From JAJTHJ01 sp046316025 (GTDB taxonomy: Bacteria > Pseudomonadota > Gammaproteobacteria > Burkholderiales > Burkholderiaceae_F): 22,350 nucleotides of DNA. The notes beneath the pieces were generated by a model, which saw nothing but the letters and a program-made list of their open reading frames with translations, ran no database searches and was not told where the DNA came from. The stretch spans positions 1 through 22,350 of the forward strand of contig JBKCXU010000117.1 of assembly GCA_046316025.1 (NCBI GenBank), read 5' to 3'. Below, in pieces: positions 1 through 8,290 of the stretch (within the stretch, counting starts at the first letter, position 1; each line of letters opens with the position of its first letter). The position numbers and the translations under genes were made by a program.

Positions 1-221
1 GTGGCGCCCGCGCGCAGCAGCCGGTCGCGCGCTTCGCGCAGCTTGGGCAGAGGCGATGCGCCGCCCCGCAGAATCGCCGCCGGGCGCGACGGCAGTTGCG
101 GCACCGAGTGGATCAGCGTGGGGATTTGCTGCTCGTCGCTCGCCGCGGGGGTGGCCTCGATCAGCTTGCGAAAGAAATCCGCAGTAGCGAGCGGCCCCAT
201 GCCGCCGATGACGCCGAGCAT
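1..221 (-). CDS. Aspartate/glutamate racemase family protein, N-terminal part
   Basis: The gene starts at 221 and runs off the left edge, so only about 73 N-terminal residues are visible. The protein opens MLGVIGGMGPLATADFF, the glycine-rich first strand and loop typical of cofactor-independent aspartate/glutamate/hydantoin racemases, followed by a helix (RKLIEAT) and a stretch with IPTLIHSVPQLPSR, where family members have a conserved substrate-binding region. The first catalytic cysteine would lie beyond the edge, so activity cannot be judged. It starts 4 bases after the stop of the D-cysteine desulfhydrase gene and is almost certainly co-transcribed with it. The neighbour suggests amino-acid racemisation feeding D-amino-acid breakdown, but the substrate is not readable from this fragment. 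Confidence 0.85.
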   Translation of the reverse strand, partial: MLGVIGGMGPLATADFFRKLIEATPAASDEQQIPTLIHSVPQLPSRPAAILRGGASPLPKLREARDRLLRAGA

Positions 222-225
222 GGCG

Positions 226-1236
226 TCACCCCGCCAGCGCCGGCGTGAAGTAGTGCTCGTAGCCGAACAGGCCCACCGCTCCGCCGGTGTGGACGAACAC
301 GACGTTCTGCCCCTTGCGGAATTGACCCTTGCGAATCAGATCGATCAGCCCGGCCATGCCCTTGCCGGAATACACCGGGTCGAGCAGCAGCCCCTCGGTG
401 CGCGCCGCGAGCTTCAGCGCCTCCAGCATGCCGTCGGTGGGCAGCCCGTAGCCGGGGCCGACGTAGTCGCAGTTGGCGACCACGCGCTCGCGCGCGACCG
501 CGCCGGGCACGCCCAGCAGTTCCGCCGTGCGCTGCGCCAGCGCATAGACCTTTTCTTCCTGCGGCGCGCGCGGTGCCCGCACGCCGACGCCCAGCACCGG
601 TATCAGGCTGCGGCAACCCTCCAGCCCCGCCACCAGCCCGGCCTGCGTGCCGGCGCTGCCGGTGGCATGCACCAGGCAGTCGATGTCCAGGCCGAGGTTG
701 TTGGCCTGCTCCACGAGTTCCAGCGCGCAGGTCACGTAGCCCAGCGCGCCGACCGGGTTGGAGCCGCCGCCGGGGATCGCGTAGGGCTGCCGGCCCTGCG
801 CGCGCAACTCGTCGGCGCGGGCGGCGAGCGCTGCTTCCATGTCGGTGCCGCCGGGAAAGTGGTGCAGGCTCGCACCGAACAGCCGGTCGAGCAGCACGTT
901 GCCGGACTCGCGATAGTCGGCCGCGGCGATCCGCGTGCGGTCTTCGAGCAGGATCTCGCAGTCCATGCCGAGCTTGGCGGCGATCGCCGCGGTCTGCCGC
1001 GCGTGGTTGGATTGCGTGGCACCTTGGGTCAGCACCACGTCGGCCTTTTGCGCCAGTGCCTCGGCCATCAGGTATTCGAGCTTGCGCGTCTTGTTGCCGC
1101 CGCTGGCCAGCCCCGTGCAGTCGTCGCGCTTGACCCAAAGGTTGGGGCCGCCCAGCAGTTGCGTGAGCCGGTGCATCGGCTCCAGCGGGGTCGGCGCATG
1201 GGTGATGCGCAGGCGGGGGAAGCGGGAGAGTTTCAT
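226..1236 (-). CDS. dcyD: D-cysteine desulfhydrase / ACC deaminase family PLP enzyme
   Basis: This 336-residue protein belongs to the fold-type II PLP enzymes that include D-cysteine desulfhydrase (D-cysteine to pyruvate, H2S and ammonia) and ACC deaminase. The PLP lysine is K49 in GGNKTRKLEYL. Also visible are the QSNH motif (75-78), GGGSNPVGALGY (156-167), the phosphate-binding loop HATGSAGTQAG (190-200) and DPVYSGKGMAG near residue 290. Length and motif order match DcyD, usually about 330 residues. DcyD is preferred over ACC deaminase on overall likeness, but the two are hard to separate by eye. The start at 1236 is supported by a purine-rich GAAGG overlapping the end of pncB. It lies 10 bases after pncB and 4 bases before a racemase gene, so the three probably form one transcript. 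Confidence 0.85.
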   Translation of the reverse strand: MKLSRFPRLRITHAPTPLEPMHRLTQLLGGPNLWVKRDDCTGLASGGNKTRKLEYLMAEALAQKADVVLTQGATQSNHARQTAAIAAKLGMDCEILLEDRTRIAAADYRESGNVLLDRLFGASLHHFPGGTDMEAALAARADELRAQGRQPYAIPGGGSNPVGALGYVTCALELVEQANNLGLDIDCLVHATGSAGTQAGLVAGLEGCRSLIPVLGVGVRAPRAPQEEKVYALAQRTAELLGVPGAVARERVVANCDYVGPGYGLPTDGMLEALKLAARTEGLLLDPVYSGKGMAGLIDLIRKGQFRKGQNVVFVHTGGAVGLFGYEHYFTPALAG

Positions 1237-1246
1237 CGCATTGCCT

Positions 1247-2422
1247 TCAGCTCTTGATTTCGAACACCTGCCGCAGATAGGCGAGATACGCCGGGTCGTC
1301 GCACATGTTCTTCTCCGGCGAGTCCGACAGCTTGGCCACCGGCTGGCCGTTGCAGCGGACCATCTTGATCACGATTTGCAAGGGCGTGTAGCCGAGGTCG
1401 TTGGTGAGGTTGGTGCCGACACCAAAGGCCAGCCGCACGCGGCCGCGGAAGCGCTGGTGCAGCTCGATCACGCGCGGAAAGGTGAGCGAGTCCGAAAACA
1501 CCAGCGTCTTGGTGCGCGGATCGACGCGGTTTTTTTCGTAGTGGGCGATCATCCGCTCGCCCCAGTCCAGCGGGTCGCCGGAGTCGTGGCGCGCGCCGTC
1601 GAAGAGCTTGCAGAAGTACATGTCGAAGTCGCGCAGGAAGGCATCCATCCCGTACACGTCGGACAGCGCGATGCCCAGGTCGCCGCGGTACTCCTTGGCC
1701 CACACCTCGAAGCCGAAGGTCTGCGAGTCGCGCAGCCGCGGCCCCAGCGCCTGGCAGGCTTGCAGGTATTCGTGCGCCATCGTGCCGAGTGGGATCAGCC
1801 CGTGCTTCTGCGCGTACCAGACGTTGCTGGTGCCGGCCAGGTGGTCGCGCAACTGCTCTTTAAGCGTCAGCACCACCTCGTCGTGCCAGACGCGCGAGAA
1901 GCGCCGCCGCGTGCCGTAGTCGGCGATGCGCAGGTCGGCGCACTGCGCATCGGCGCGCACCAGCGCGATCTTCTCGCGCAGCCGGCGGCGGCCCTCTTCG
2001 TAGTCCGGGTGCGGCTGGGTGCGCGCGAAGTAGACCTCGTTGACGATCGCCAGCACGGGAATCTCGAAGAGAATCGTGTGCAGCCACGGCCCCTTGATGA
2101 CGATCGAGATGCCGCCGTTGACGTCGGCGTCTCGATCGACGTGGATGTACTTGGTGTTCAGCTGGAACAGGCCGAGAAAGTCGACGAAATCGCTCTTGAT
2201 GAAGCGCATCGCCCGCAGGTAGTCGAGCTCGCGCTCGCGGAAGCGCAGCGTGGCGAGCCAGGCGATTTCTTCGCGGATCTCTTCGACGTACGGCGTCAGA
2301 TCGACGCCGGGCGTGCGGCAGTTGAAGCGGTACTCGACCTGCGCCCCCGGAAACTGGTGCAGCACGACCTGCATCATCGTGAACTTGTACAGGTCGGTGT
2401 CGAGCAGCGAGGTGATGATCAT
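1247..2422 (-). CDS. pncB: Nicotinate phosphoribosyltransferase
   Basis: PncB joins nicotinate and PRPP to give nicotinate mononucleotide in the cytoplasmic Preiss-Handler (NAD salvage) pathway, with ATP hydrolysis through a phosphohistidine. The protein has 391 residues, the usual size for the proteobacterial enzyme. It opens with SLLDTDLYKFTMMQ, the family's N-terminal signature. The likely autophosphorylated histidine is H217 in PLGTMAHEYLQA. The phosphoribosyl-binding segment RHDSGDPLDWGERM is at about 278-291, and the glycine-rich FGVGTNLTNDLG at 333-344. The ATG at 2420-2422 gives the canonical N terminus, although no strong Shine-Dalgarno sequence precedes it. It is followed by dcyD after 10 bases, an unusual partner for an NAD salvage gene. 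Confidence 0.95.
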   Translation of the reverse strand: MIITSLLDTDLYKFTMMQVVLHQFPGAQVEYRFNCRTPGVDLTPYVEEIREEIAWLATLRFRERELDYLRAMRFIKSDFVDFLGLFQLNTKYIHVDRDADVNGGISIVIKGPWLHTILFEIPVLAIVNEVYFARTQPHPDYEEGRRRLREKIALVRADAQCADLRIADYGTRRRFSRVWHDEVVLTLKEQLRDHLAGTSNVWYAQKHGLIPLGTMAHEYLQACQALGPRLRDSQTFGFEVWAKEYRGDLGIALSDVYGMDAFLRDFDMYFCKLFDGARHDSGDPLDWGERMIAHYEKNRVDPRTKTLVFSDSLTFPRVIELHQRFRGRVRLAFGVGTNLTNDLGYTPLQIVIKMVRCNGQPVAKLSDSPEKNMCDDPAYLAYLRQVFEIKS

Positions 2423-2456
2423 TGCGGTGATCGGTGATCGGAGAGTCGTTCAGTGT

Positions 2457-2483
2457 GTCATTCCGAGCGCAGCGAGGAACGAC
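2457..2483. repeat. Short GTCATTCCGAGCG-type intergenic repeat
   Basis: Between creB and pncB lies GTCATTCCGAGCG followed by CAGCGAGGAACGAC. It resembles the short palindromic repeats with a GAGCGNAGCGAGGAA core that are scattered between genes in many bacterial genomes. The arms are imperfectly complementary. Only one copy is seen here, so membership of a family is inferred. Confidence 0.4.
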
Positions 2484-2504
2484 AACTCGGCAGAACCCGG
2501 CCGC

Positions 2505-3200
2505 TCACCGCTCACCTTCCTTGAGCGAGTACCCCATCCCCCGATGCGTCTGGATCGGGTCGGCATCGGGCGCCAGCGCGCGCAGCTTGGCGCGCAGCAT
2601 CTTCACGTGCGCGTCCACCGTGCGGTCGAAGGCGGAGGCCGGGTCGTCCCAGGCGCGGCTCATCAACTCGTCGCGGGTGTAGACGCGGCCGGGGCGGTCG
2701 ATCAGCACCTTGAGCAGCCGGTACTCGGTGCGCGACAAATCGAGGGCCTTGCCGCGAAAGCGGATCTGCTTGCGCTCGTCGTCCACCGCAAAGCCGTGCG
2801 CGCTCGCCGCGGGCGGCGCGGCGGCGGCTTTCTGCGCGCGCCGCAGGATCGTGCGCACGCGCGCCACCAGCTCGCGCGGCGAGAAGGGCTTGGCTACGTA
2901 GTCGTCGGCGCCGAGTTCCAGCCCCACCACGCGGTCGATCTCGCCGGCGCGTGCGGTGAGGAAGAGCGCCGGCAGTTCGGGCATCGCCGCGCGCAATTGC
3001 TTGAAGAGGTCGAAGCCGTTGATGTCCGGCAGGCCCACGTCGAGCACCGCCAGCGCCGGCGCGCGCTTGCCGCAGGCCGCCAGCGCGTCGGCGCCGGTGG
3101 CGCACCAGACCGGCTCGAAGCCCTCGGTGCCGAGCGCGTAGATCAGAGTATCGGCAATCGCCGGCTCGTCTTCCACCAGCAGGACGATCGGTTTGCTCAT
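2505..3200 (-). CDS. creB: OmpR-family response regulator, CreB type
   Basis: This is a 231-residue two-component response regulator. The receiver domain (about 5-120) has the acidic pair E10/D11, phosphoacceptor D54 in VLDVGLPD, T82 and K104 in the AKPFSPRE loop. The C-terminal winged helix (about 135-228) carries LSRTEYRLLKVLIDRPGRVYTRDEL. The VEDEPAIADTL opening, the VGLELGADDYVAKPFSPRE block and the ending PIQTHRGMGYSL match the CreB family closely, hence the symbol. The ATG at 3198-3200 overlaps the TGA of the DUF1840 gene by 4 bases, implying translational coupling. CreB is normally encoded with its kinase CreC directly downstream. Here pncB follows instead, so the cognate kinase is missing from this locus. 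Target genes are not identifiable from the sequence. Confidence 0.88.
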   Translation of the reverse strand: MSKPIVLLVEDEPAIADTLIYALGTEGFEPVWCATGADALAACGKRAPALAVLDVGLPDINGFDLFKQLRAAMPELPALFLTARAGEIDRVVGLELGADDYVAKPFSPRELVARVRTILRRAQKAAAAPPAASAHGFAVDDERKQIRFRGKALDLSRTEYRLLKVLIDRPGRVYTRDELMSRAWDDPASAFDRTVDAHVKMLRAKLRALAPDADPIQTHRGMGYSLKEGER

Positions 3201-3535
3201 ACGCCCCAGGTCACATCGACGTTCTCCTTCTGCGCGGCGCGGAGCATCTCGAGCAGCGGAAAGGCGCGCTGGCCGAGGGTGATCGCGCGCGCGCCCTGGG
3301 CAGGGTCGTCGCCGGGGCGATCGGTGTCTTCCGCTTGCGCTGCGGCCTCCTTCAGTTGCGCCTTCTCTTCGTCGACCGCGGCTTGCAGGCGCGCGAGCGC
3401 GTCGGGCACCTGCGCGGCGGTAATCACGCCACGCGGCGCCTCGTCCTTGCCGACGATGCGAAAGATGCGCTGTGCGGTCTCGGCGAACATGAAGATCTCG
3501 CCCGCCGCCTTGGATCGAAACACCACGAGTGCCAT
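3197..3535 (-). CDS. DUF1840 family protein
   Basis: This 112-residue protein of unknown function opens MALVVFRSKAAGEIFMF. It continues with a short domain containing GVITAAQVPDALARLQAAVDEEK and ends in ITLGQRAFPLLEMLRAAQKENVDVTWGV. These N- and C-terminal blocks are those of the DUF1840 family, found mainly in betaproteobacteria. A charged, low-complexity linker sits at about 55-80. There is no signal peptide or membrane segment, so it is probably cytosolic. The ATG at 3533-3535 is chosen because AAGGAGG lies about 8 bases upstream; a second ATG at 3538-3540 is out of frame. Its stop overlaps the creB start as ATGA. The divergent bTHX gene starts 87 bases away, so the two promoters share this gap. 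Confidence 0.85.
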   Translation of the reverse strand: MALVVFRSKAAGEIFMFAETAQRIFRIVGKDEAPRGVITAAQVPDALARLQAAVDEEKAQLKEAAAQAEDTDRPGDDPAQGARAITLGQRAFPLLEMLRAAQKENVDVTWGV

Positions 3536-3621
3536 GGCATGCCCTCCTTGTGGGGCATTGTATGACCAGGGCCGCGATAAACTCGCGCCCGTCGATCGAC
3601 ACAACGACTCGGGAGCAAGCA

Positions 3622-3750
3622 ATGGGCAAAGGCGATCTGCGCACACGGCGCGGCAAGATCTACAACGGCAGCTTTGGCAAGAAGCGCCCCGGTCGACCGG
3701 CGAAGAAGGCCGCCGCGCCTGCGGCCAAGCCGGCGGCTGGGCGCAAGTAA
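3622..3750 (+). CDS. 30S ribosomal protein bTHX
   Basis: This 42-residue, very basic protein reads MGKGDLRTRRGKIYNGSFGKK, followed by a lysine/alanine/proline-rich tail. The opening GKGD-x-x-T-x-x-GKI-x-x-G-x-x-G pattern is that of bTHX, a small protein that sits at the top of the 30S head and stabilises RNA packing. A longer frame begins at 3529, but the ATG at 3622 is chosen because it gives the family N terminus and is preceded by GGGAG at a suitable distance. The gene stands alone: it is divergent from the DUF1840 gene and is followed 18 bases after its stop by a strong terminator. Confidence 0.92.
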   Translation: MGKGDLRTRRGKIYNGSFGKKRPGRPAKKAAAPAAKPAAGRK

Positions 3751-3768
3751 GCGGCGGTCCGTGCAAAG

Positions 3769-3792
3769 AGCCGGGCGTGGCCCGGCTTTTTT
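3769..3792 (+). terminator. Rho-independent terminator of the bTHX gene
   Basis: A perfect 8-bp stem, AGCCGGGC/GCCCGGCT with a GTG loop, is followed directly by a run of Ts (3788-3792). The stem-loop plus T tract sits 18 bases after the bTHX stop codon and is the clearest intrinsic terminator in the window. Confidence 0.9.
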
Positions 3793-3802
3793 GTTCGTTG
3801 CG

Positions 3803-4426
3803 ATGCTCGGACTGCCTGCACTCCGTCGCCCCGGCGAAGGCCGGGGCAGAGCGGCTTTTGTAAAAGACACTGGACCCCGGCCTTCGCCGGGGCGACGGGC
3901 AGCGGCGGTCTTTCTGCTTGCACTGGTCACTGCCTGCACCCCCAGGTTCGACTGGCGCGAAGTGCGCCCGCCCGATGCCGGCTTCGCCATCGCTCTGCCC
4001 GGCCGCCCGCAGGTAGAAACACGCGAGCTGGACTTCGACGGCGGCAAGGTTTCGATGACGATGGCCTCGGCGGGCGTCGGCCGCACGCTCTTTGCCGCCG
4101 GCGCGGCACCGCTGCCGGCCGCTGCGCTGGCGCCGGAGCGGCTGGAGGCCACGGTCGGCTGGTTTCGCGATGCGCTGCTGCGCAACGTGAGCGCGACCGA
4201 CAGCCGCTCGCAGACCGCGCCCGCCCTGCGCGGCGTGCAGACCCGGGCGGCGCTGGCCGTTGCCGCTGCCGGCCGCCCCGGTAAAGACGGACGCAGCGTG
4301 CAGCTTGCGGCGCGCTTCTATGTGGCCGATGATCGCCTTTATCAGGTCGTCGCCTTCGGCGCCGAAGACGAAATCCCGCCGCAGGCCCTGGAGACTTTTT
4401 TCGATTCCTTCCGCCTCGTGCGGTAA
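3803..4426 (+). CDS. Putative lipoprotein with a repeat-derived N terminus
   Basis: The family is not recognised. From the ATG at 3803 the product is 207 residues. A hydrophobic stretch AAAVFLLALVTAC ends in a lipobox with the lipidated cysteine at about residue 45, so the mature protein probably starts CTPRFDW and is membrane anchored. The mature part (about 160 residues) contains PPDAGFAIALPGRPQ and ends LETFFDSFRLVR, a small soluble domain with no catalytic motif I can name. The 5' end is odd: residues from about 8 to 32 are encoded by a palindromic REPIN-like element, giving a signal peptide with a very long n-region. No ATG, GTG or TTG lies in frame between 3806 and the cysteine codon. 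A TTG at 3791 is the only nearby alternative. The stop lies 12 bases before the aminotransferase start. Confidence 0.65.
   Translation: MLGLPALRRPGEGRGRAAFVKDTGPRPSPGRRAAAVFLLALVTACTPRFDWREVRPPDAGFAIALPGRPQVETRELDFDGGKVSMTMASAGVGRTLFAAGAAPLPAAALAPERLEATVGWFRDALLRNVSATDSRSQTAPALRGVQTRAALAVAAAGRPGKDGRSVQLAARFYVADDRLYQVVAFGAEDEIPPQALETFFDSFRLVR
3824..3897. repeat. REPIN-like double palindrome
   Basis: Two 23-base arms (3824-3846 and 3875-3897) are perfect inverted copies of each other, separated by 28 bases. Each arm contains its own hairpin, CCCCGGC-GAAG-GCCGGGG or its complement. Two REP-type palindromes in opposite orientation is the layout of a REPIN, an element mobilised in trans by RAYT transposases. 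No RAYT gene is present in the window. The element overlaps the 5' coding part of the lipoprotein gene. Confidence 0.8.
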
Positions 4427-4438
4427 ACGGAGCTCAAG

Positions 4439-5776
<1,338 letters not shown>

Positions 5777-5780
5777 CGCA

Positions 5781-5884
5781 ACCCTCACCCCCGGCCCCTC
5801 TCCCGCTGATGCGGGGGAGGGGAGCAAACAAACCCTCGCCCGCATCAGCGGGAGAGGGTGGCGCCGAAGGCGCCGGGTGAGGGT
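5781..5884. repeat. Multi-hairpin dispersed repeat, full copy 1
   Basis: Outer arms ACCCTCACCC (5781-5790) and GGGTGAGGGT (5875-5884) are perfectly complementary. Inside is a perfect 20-bp inverted repeat, CCCTCTCCCGCTGATGCGGG at 5796-5815 with its complement at 5839-5858, and then a GGCGCC-GAA-GGCGCC hairpin (5860-5874). It lies between bauA and mmsA and would form a large structure in a shared transcript. Related copies lie at 12254, 13949, 17222, 17371 and 22130. Confidence 0.9.
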
Positions 5885-5920
5885 GCATTGGTGCAGCAAG
5901 GAGCAAACGCGCGGCGAGCT

Positions 5921-5937
5921 GGTCACAAAGTGTGACC
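5921..5937. promoter_or_regulatory. Candidate operator upstream of mmsA
   Basis: GGTCACA-AAG-TGTGACC is a perfect 7-bp inverted repeat with a 3-base centre, 29 bases before the mmsA start. It is separate from the neighbouring dispersed repeat. Its position and symmetry suggest a binding site for a dimeric regulator; the regulator is unknown. It could instead be a small hairpin in the leader RNA. Confidence 0.45.
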
Positions 5938-5966
5938 ACCTCTTACGGCAGTAGCGAAAGCACATC

Positions 5967-7484
5967 ATGGGCAAGAACGACACCCACCTGACCGACATCA
6001 CCCACTGGATCGCCGGCCGCCGCGCGGACAGCACACCCGCGCGCACTGGCGAGGTCTTCAACCCCTCCACCGGCGACGTAACCGGCCTCGTGCGGTTGGC
6101 CGACACCGCCACCGTGGACGCAGCGGTTGCCGCCGCGCGCACCGCTTTCCCCGCGTGGAGCGAGACCTCGGCCCTGAACCGCGCCCGCGTGATGTTCAAG
6201 TTCAAGGCACTGCTGGAGCAGCAGCACGACGAGTTGGCCCGCTGCATCACGCGCGAGCACGGCAAGGTGTTCACCGACGCCAAGGGCGAAGTGCAGCGCG
6301 GCATCGAGGTCGTGGAGTTCGCCTGCGCGGCGCCGCAGCTGCTCAAGACTCAGTTCTCCGACAACGTCGGCGGCGGCATCGACAGTTTTTCGCTGCGGCA
6401 GCCGCTGGGTGTTGTGGCGGGCATCACGCCGTTTAACTTCCCCTGCATGGTGCCGATGTGGATGTTCCCGCTGGCGCTCGTGTGCGGCAACACGTTCGTG
6501 CTCAAGCCGTCCGAGCGCGACCCGAGCGCCTCACTGATGATCGCGGAGTTGCTCAAGCAGGCCGGGCTACCGGACGGCGTGTTCAACGTCGTGCAGGGCG
6601 ACAAAGAGGCGGTGGACGCCATCCTCGCGCACCCGGACATCGCGGCGGTGAGCTTCGTCGGCTCCACGCCGATTGCCGAAACCATCCAGCGTGAAGGCAC
6701 CCGCCATGGCAAGCGCGTGCAGGCGCTGGGCGGGGCCAAGAATCACATGGTGGTGATGCCCGATGCCGACCTCGATCTGGCCGCCGATGCGCTGGTGGGC
6801 GCGGCCTACGGCTCGGCGGGCGAGCGCTGCATGGCGGTGTCGGTCGGCGTGCTGGTGGGCGGCGTGGCCGACGCGGTGATCGACAAGCTCAAGCCGCGCA
6901 TCGCCGCGCTGCGGATCAAGGACGGCATGGCGCTCGACGCCGACATGGGGCCGGTGGTCACGGCCGCGCACAAGCAGAAGATCCTGGGCTACATCGAGCA
7001 AGGCATCGCCGCCGGCGCGACCCTCGTCTGCGACGGTCGTAAGCACACGGTCGCCAGCCACGAGCGCGGCTTCTACCTCGGCGCCACGCTGTTCGACCAG
7101 GTGCGGCCCGAGATGAGCATCTACCGCGAGGAAATCTTTGGCCCCGTGCTGAGCCTGGTGCGCGTGCCGGACTTTGCGGCTGCGCTGGCACTTGTCAACG
7201 CGCACGAGTACGGCAACGGTGCCGCCTGCTACACCACCGACGGCGGCACCGCGCGCGAGTTTGCGCGGCGCGTGACTTGCGGCATGGTCGGCATCAACGT
7301 GCCGATCCCGGTGCCGATGGCCTTTCACTCGTTTGGCGGCTGGAAAAAGAGCCTCTTTGGCGACCACCACGCCTACGGCGAAGAAGGCGTGCGCTTCTAC
7401 ACCCGCTACAAGAGCGTGATGCAGCGCTGGCCGGATGCGTCAAGCCGCAAGGGGCCGGAGTTCACGATGCCGGTCAACAAGTAG
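5967..7484 (+). CDS. mmsA: Methylmalonate-semialdehyde dehydrogenase (CoA-acylating)
   Basis: This 505-residue aldehyde dehydrogenase converts malonate or methylmalonate semialdehyde, with CoA and NAD+, to acetyl- or propionyl-CoA plus CO2. The catalytic cysteine is C288 in GSAGERCMAVSV, and the oxyanion asparagine is N157 in TPFNFP. NAD-binding elements include VLKPSERDP (178-186) and FVGSTPIAE (230-238). The usual ALDH glutamate motif ELGGK is replaced by QALGGAKNH, the signature of the MmsA group, whose deacylation uses CoA rather than water. The end FGGWKKSLFGDHHAYGEEGVRFYT is also typical. It follows the aminotransferase gene across a 190-base gap holding a dispersed repeat and a candidate operator, so it may have its own promoter. 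The Shine-Dalgarno sequence is weak. Confidence 0.95.
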   Translation: MGKNDTHLTDITHWIAGRRADSTPARTGEVFNPSTGDVTGLVRLADTATVDAAVAAARTAFPAWSETSALNRARVMFKFKALLEQQHDELARCITREHGKVFTDAKGEVQRGIEVVEFACAAPQLLKTQFSDNVGGGIDSFSLRQPLGVVAGITPFNFPCMVPMWMFPLALVCGNTFVLKPSERDPSASLMIAELLKQAGLPDGVFNVVQGDKEAVDAILAHPDIAAVSFVGSTPIAETIQREGTRHGKRVQALGGAKNHMVVMPDADLDLAADALVGAAYGSAGERCMAVSVGVLVGGVADAVIDKLKPRIAALRIKDGMALDADMGPVVTAAHKQKILGYIEQGIAAGATLVCDGRKHTVASHERGFYLGATLFDQVRPEMSIYREEIFGPVLSLVRVPDFAAALALVNAHEYGNGAACYTTDGGTAREFARRVTCGMVGINVPIPVPMAFHSFGGWKKSLFGDHHAYGEEGVRFYTRYKSVMQRWPDASSRKGPEFTMPVNK

Positions 7485-7487
7485 CCG

Positions 7488-8240
7488 ATGAATTCTCCGC
7501 CGTTGGCCTACGCCCATAACGGTGGCGTGCTGTCGCTCGGCGAGCGTTGGCGCTTGGCGCTGGATGCCGTCGGCACCCGTCTTGCACTGTTGCGTACGCA
7601 GCCCGCTACGGCCACGGCCGCGCCCGATTGGGATGCCGGTGCGCTCGCGGATCTCGCACCGCCGACCGGCGTGGCCGTGGCTGCCGTGCATGCACTGGCT
7701 GCACAAGCCCAGCCGGACTGGCTGACCGCACATGCGCTGCGCACCTATGCCTGGGCCGCGGCGCTGGCGCGCAGCGGCGACCTGTCGTTCGACCGTGAGT
7801 TGCTGTTCGCCGCCTGCCTGCTGCACGACGTTGGCCTTGTGCCGGCCGGCGCCGAGCCGGCGCGGGAATGCTTTGCGCTGCGAGGCGCGCGCTATGCGCA
7901 AGCCGCGCTGCCACCGGTCGGGTGGACGCCGGCGCGGGCGACGGCGGTGGCACAGGCCATCGCACTGCACCTGGATGTACGCGTGGCGATTGAGCGGGGC
8001 GCCGAAGCGCATCTGCTTCATGCTGGCGCCGGTGTCGACGTGCTCGGACTGCGCTGGCCGGAGATCGCCGCGCCGGTGCGCCAGTACGTGCTCGGGCAGT
8101 ATCCGAGGCCGGGGTTCAAGCGCGCGCTGTGCGACTGCCTGCGCCCCGAGATTCGGCGTAATCCGCACACGCGCATCGGTGTGTACGGCCGCTGGCTTGG
8201 CATGCTCTCGGCGATCCGCAAGTCGCCGCTCAGCGATTAG
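7488..8240 (+). CDS. HD-domain protein (predicted metal-dependent phosphohydrolase fold)
   Basis: This 250-residue protein contains an HD domain in its middle part: H82 in TAHALRTYAWAAAL, the H113-D114 pair in LLFAACLLHDVGL, H161 in AIALHLDV and D184 near the end of the domain are placed as metal ligands. The pattern resembles the HD group that includes cyanamide-hydratase-like proteins, but the substrate cannot be predicted. There is no signal peptide or membrane segment. The gene begins 3 bases after the mmsA stop with no Shine-Dalgarno sequence of its own, so its translation is probably coupled to mmsA. That makes a role in amine, aldehyde or nitrile metabolism possible, as an inference from position only. 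The last 50 residues are basic and unrecognised. Confidence 0.8.
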   Translation: MNSPPLAYAHNGGVLSLGERWRLALDAVGTRLALLRTQPATATAAPDWDAGALADLAPPTGVAVAAVHALAAQAQPDWLTAHALRTYAWAAALARSGDLSFDRELLFAACLLHDVGLVPAGAEPARECFALRGARYAQAALPPVGWTPARATAVAQAIALHLDVRVAIERGAEAHLLHAGAGVDVLGLRWPEIAAPVRQYVLGQYPRPGFKRALCDCLRPEIRRNPHTRIGVYGRWLGMLSAIRKSPLSD

Positions 8241-8290
8241 CGACGCCCGTCTTCTCCACCCATCGGCTTCTCTGCCCTGGAGAGTCCGGC

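Noticed and set aside
1..1257. Plus-strand frame of 418 codons opposite the racemase and desulfhydrase genes
   Set aside because: Composition is typical of an antisense GC shadow with no family motifs, while the minus strand encodes clear conserved enzymes.
3769..3792. Reading the bTHX terminator hairpin as another REP copy
   Set aside because: It differs in sequence from the nearby palindromes and has the stem plus T tract expected of an intrinsic terminator.
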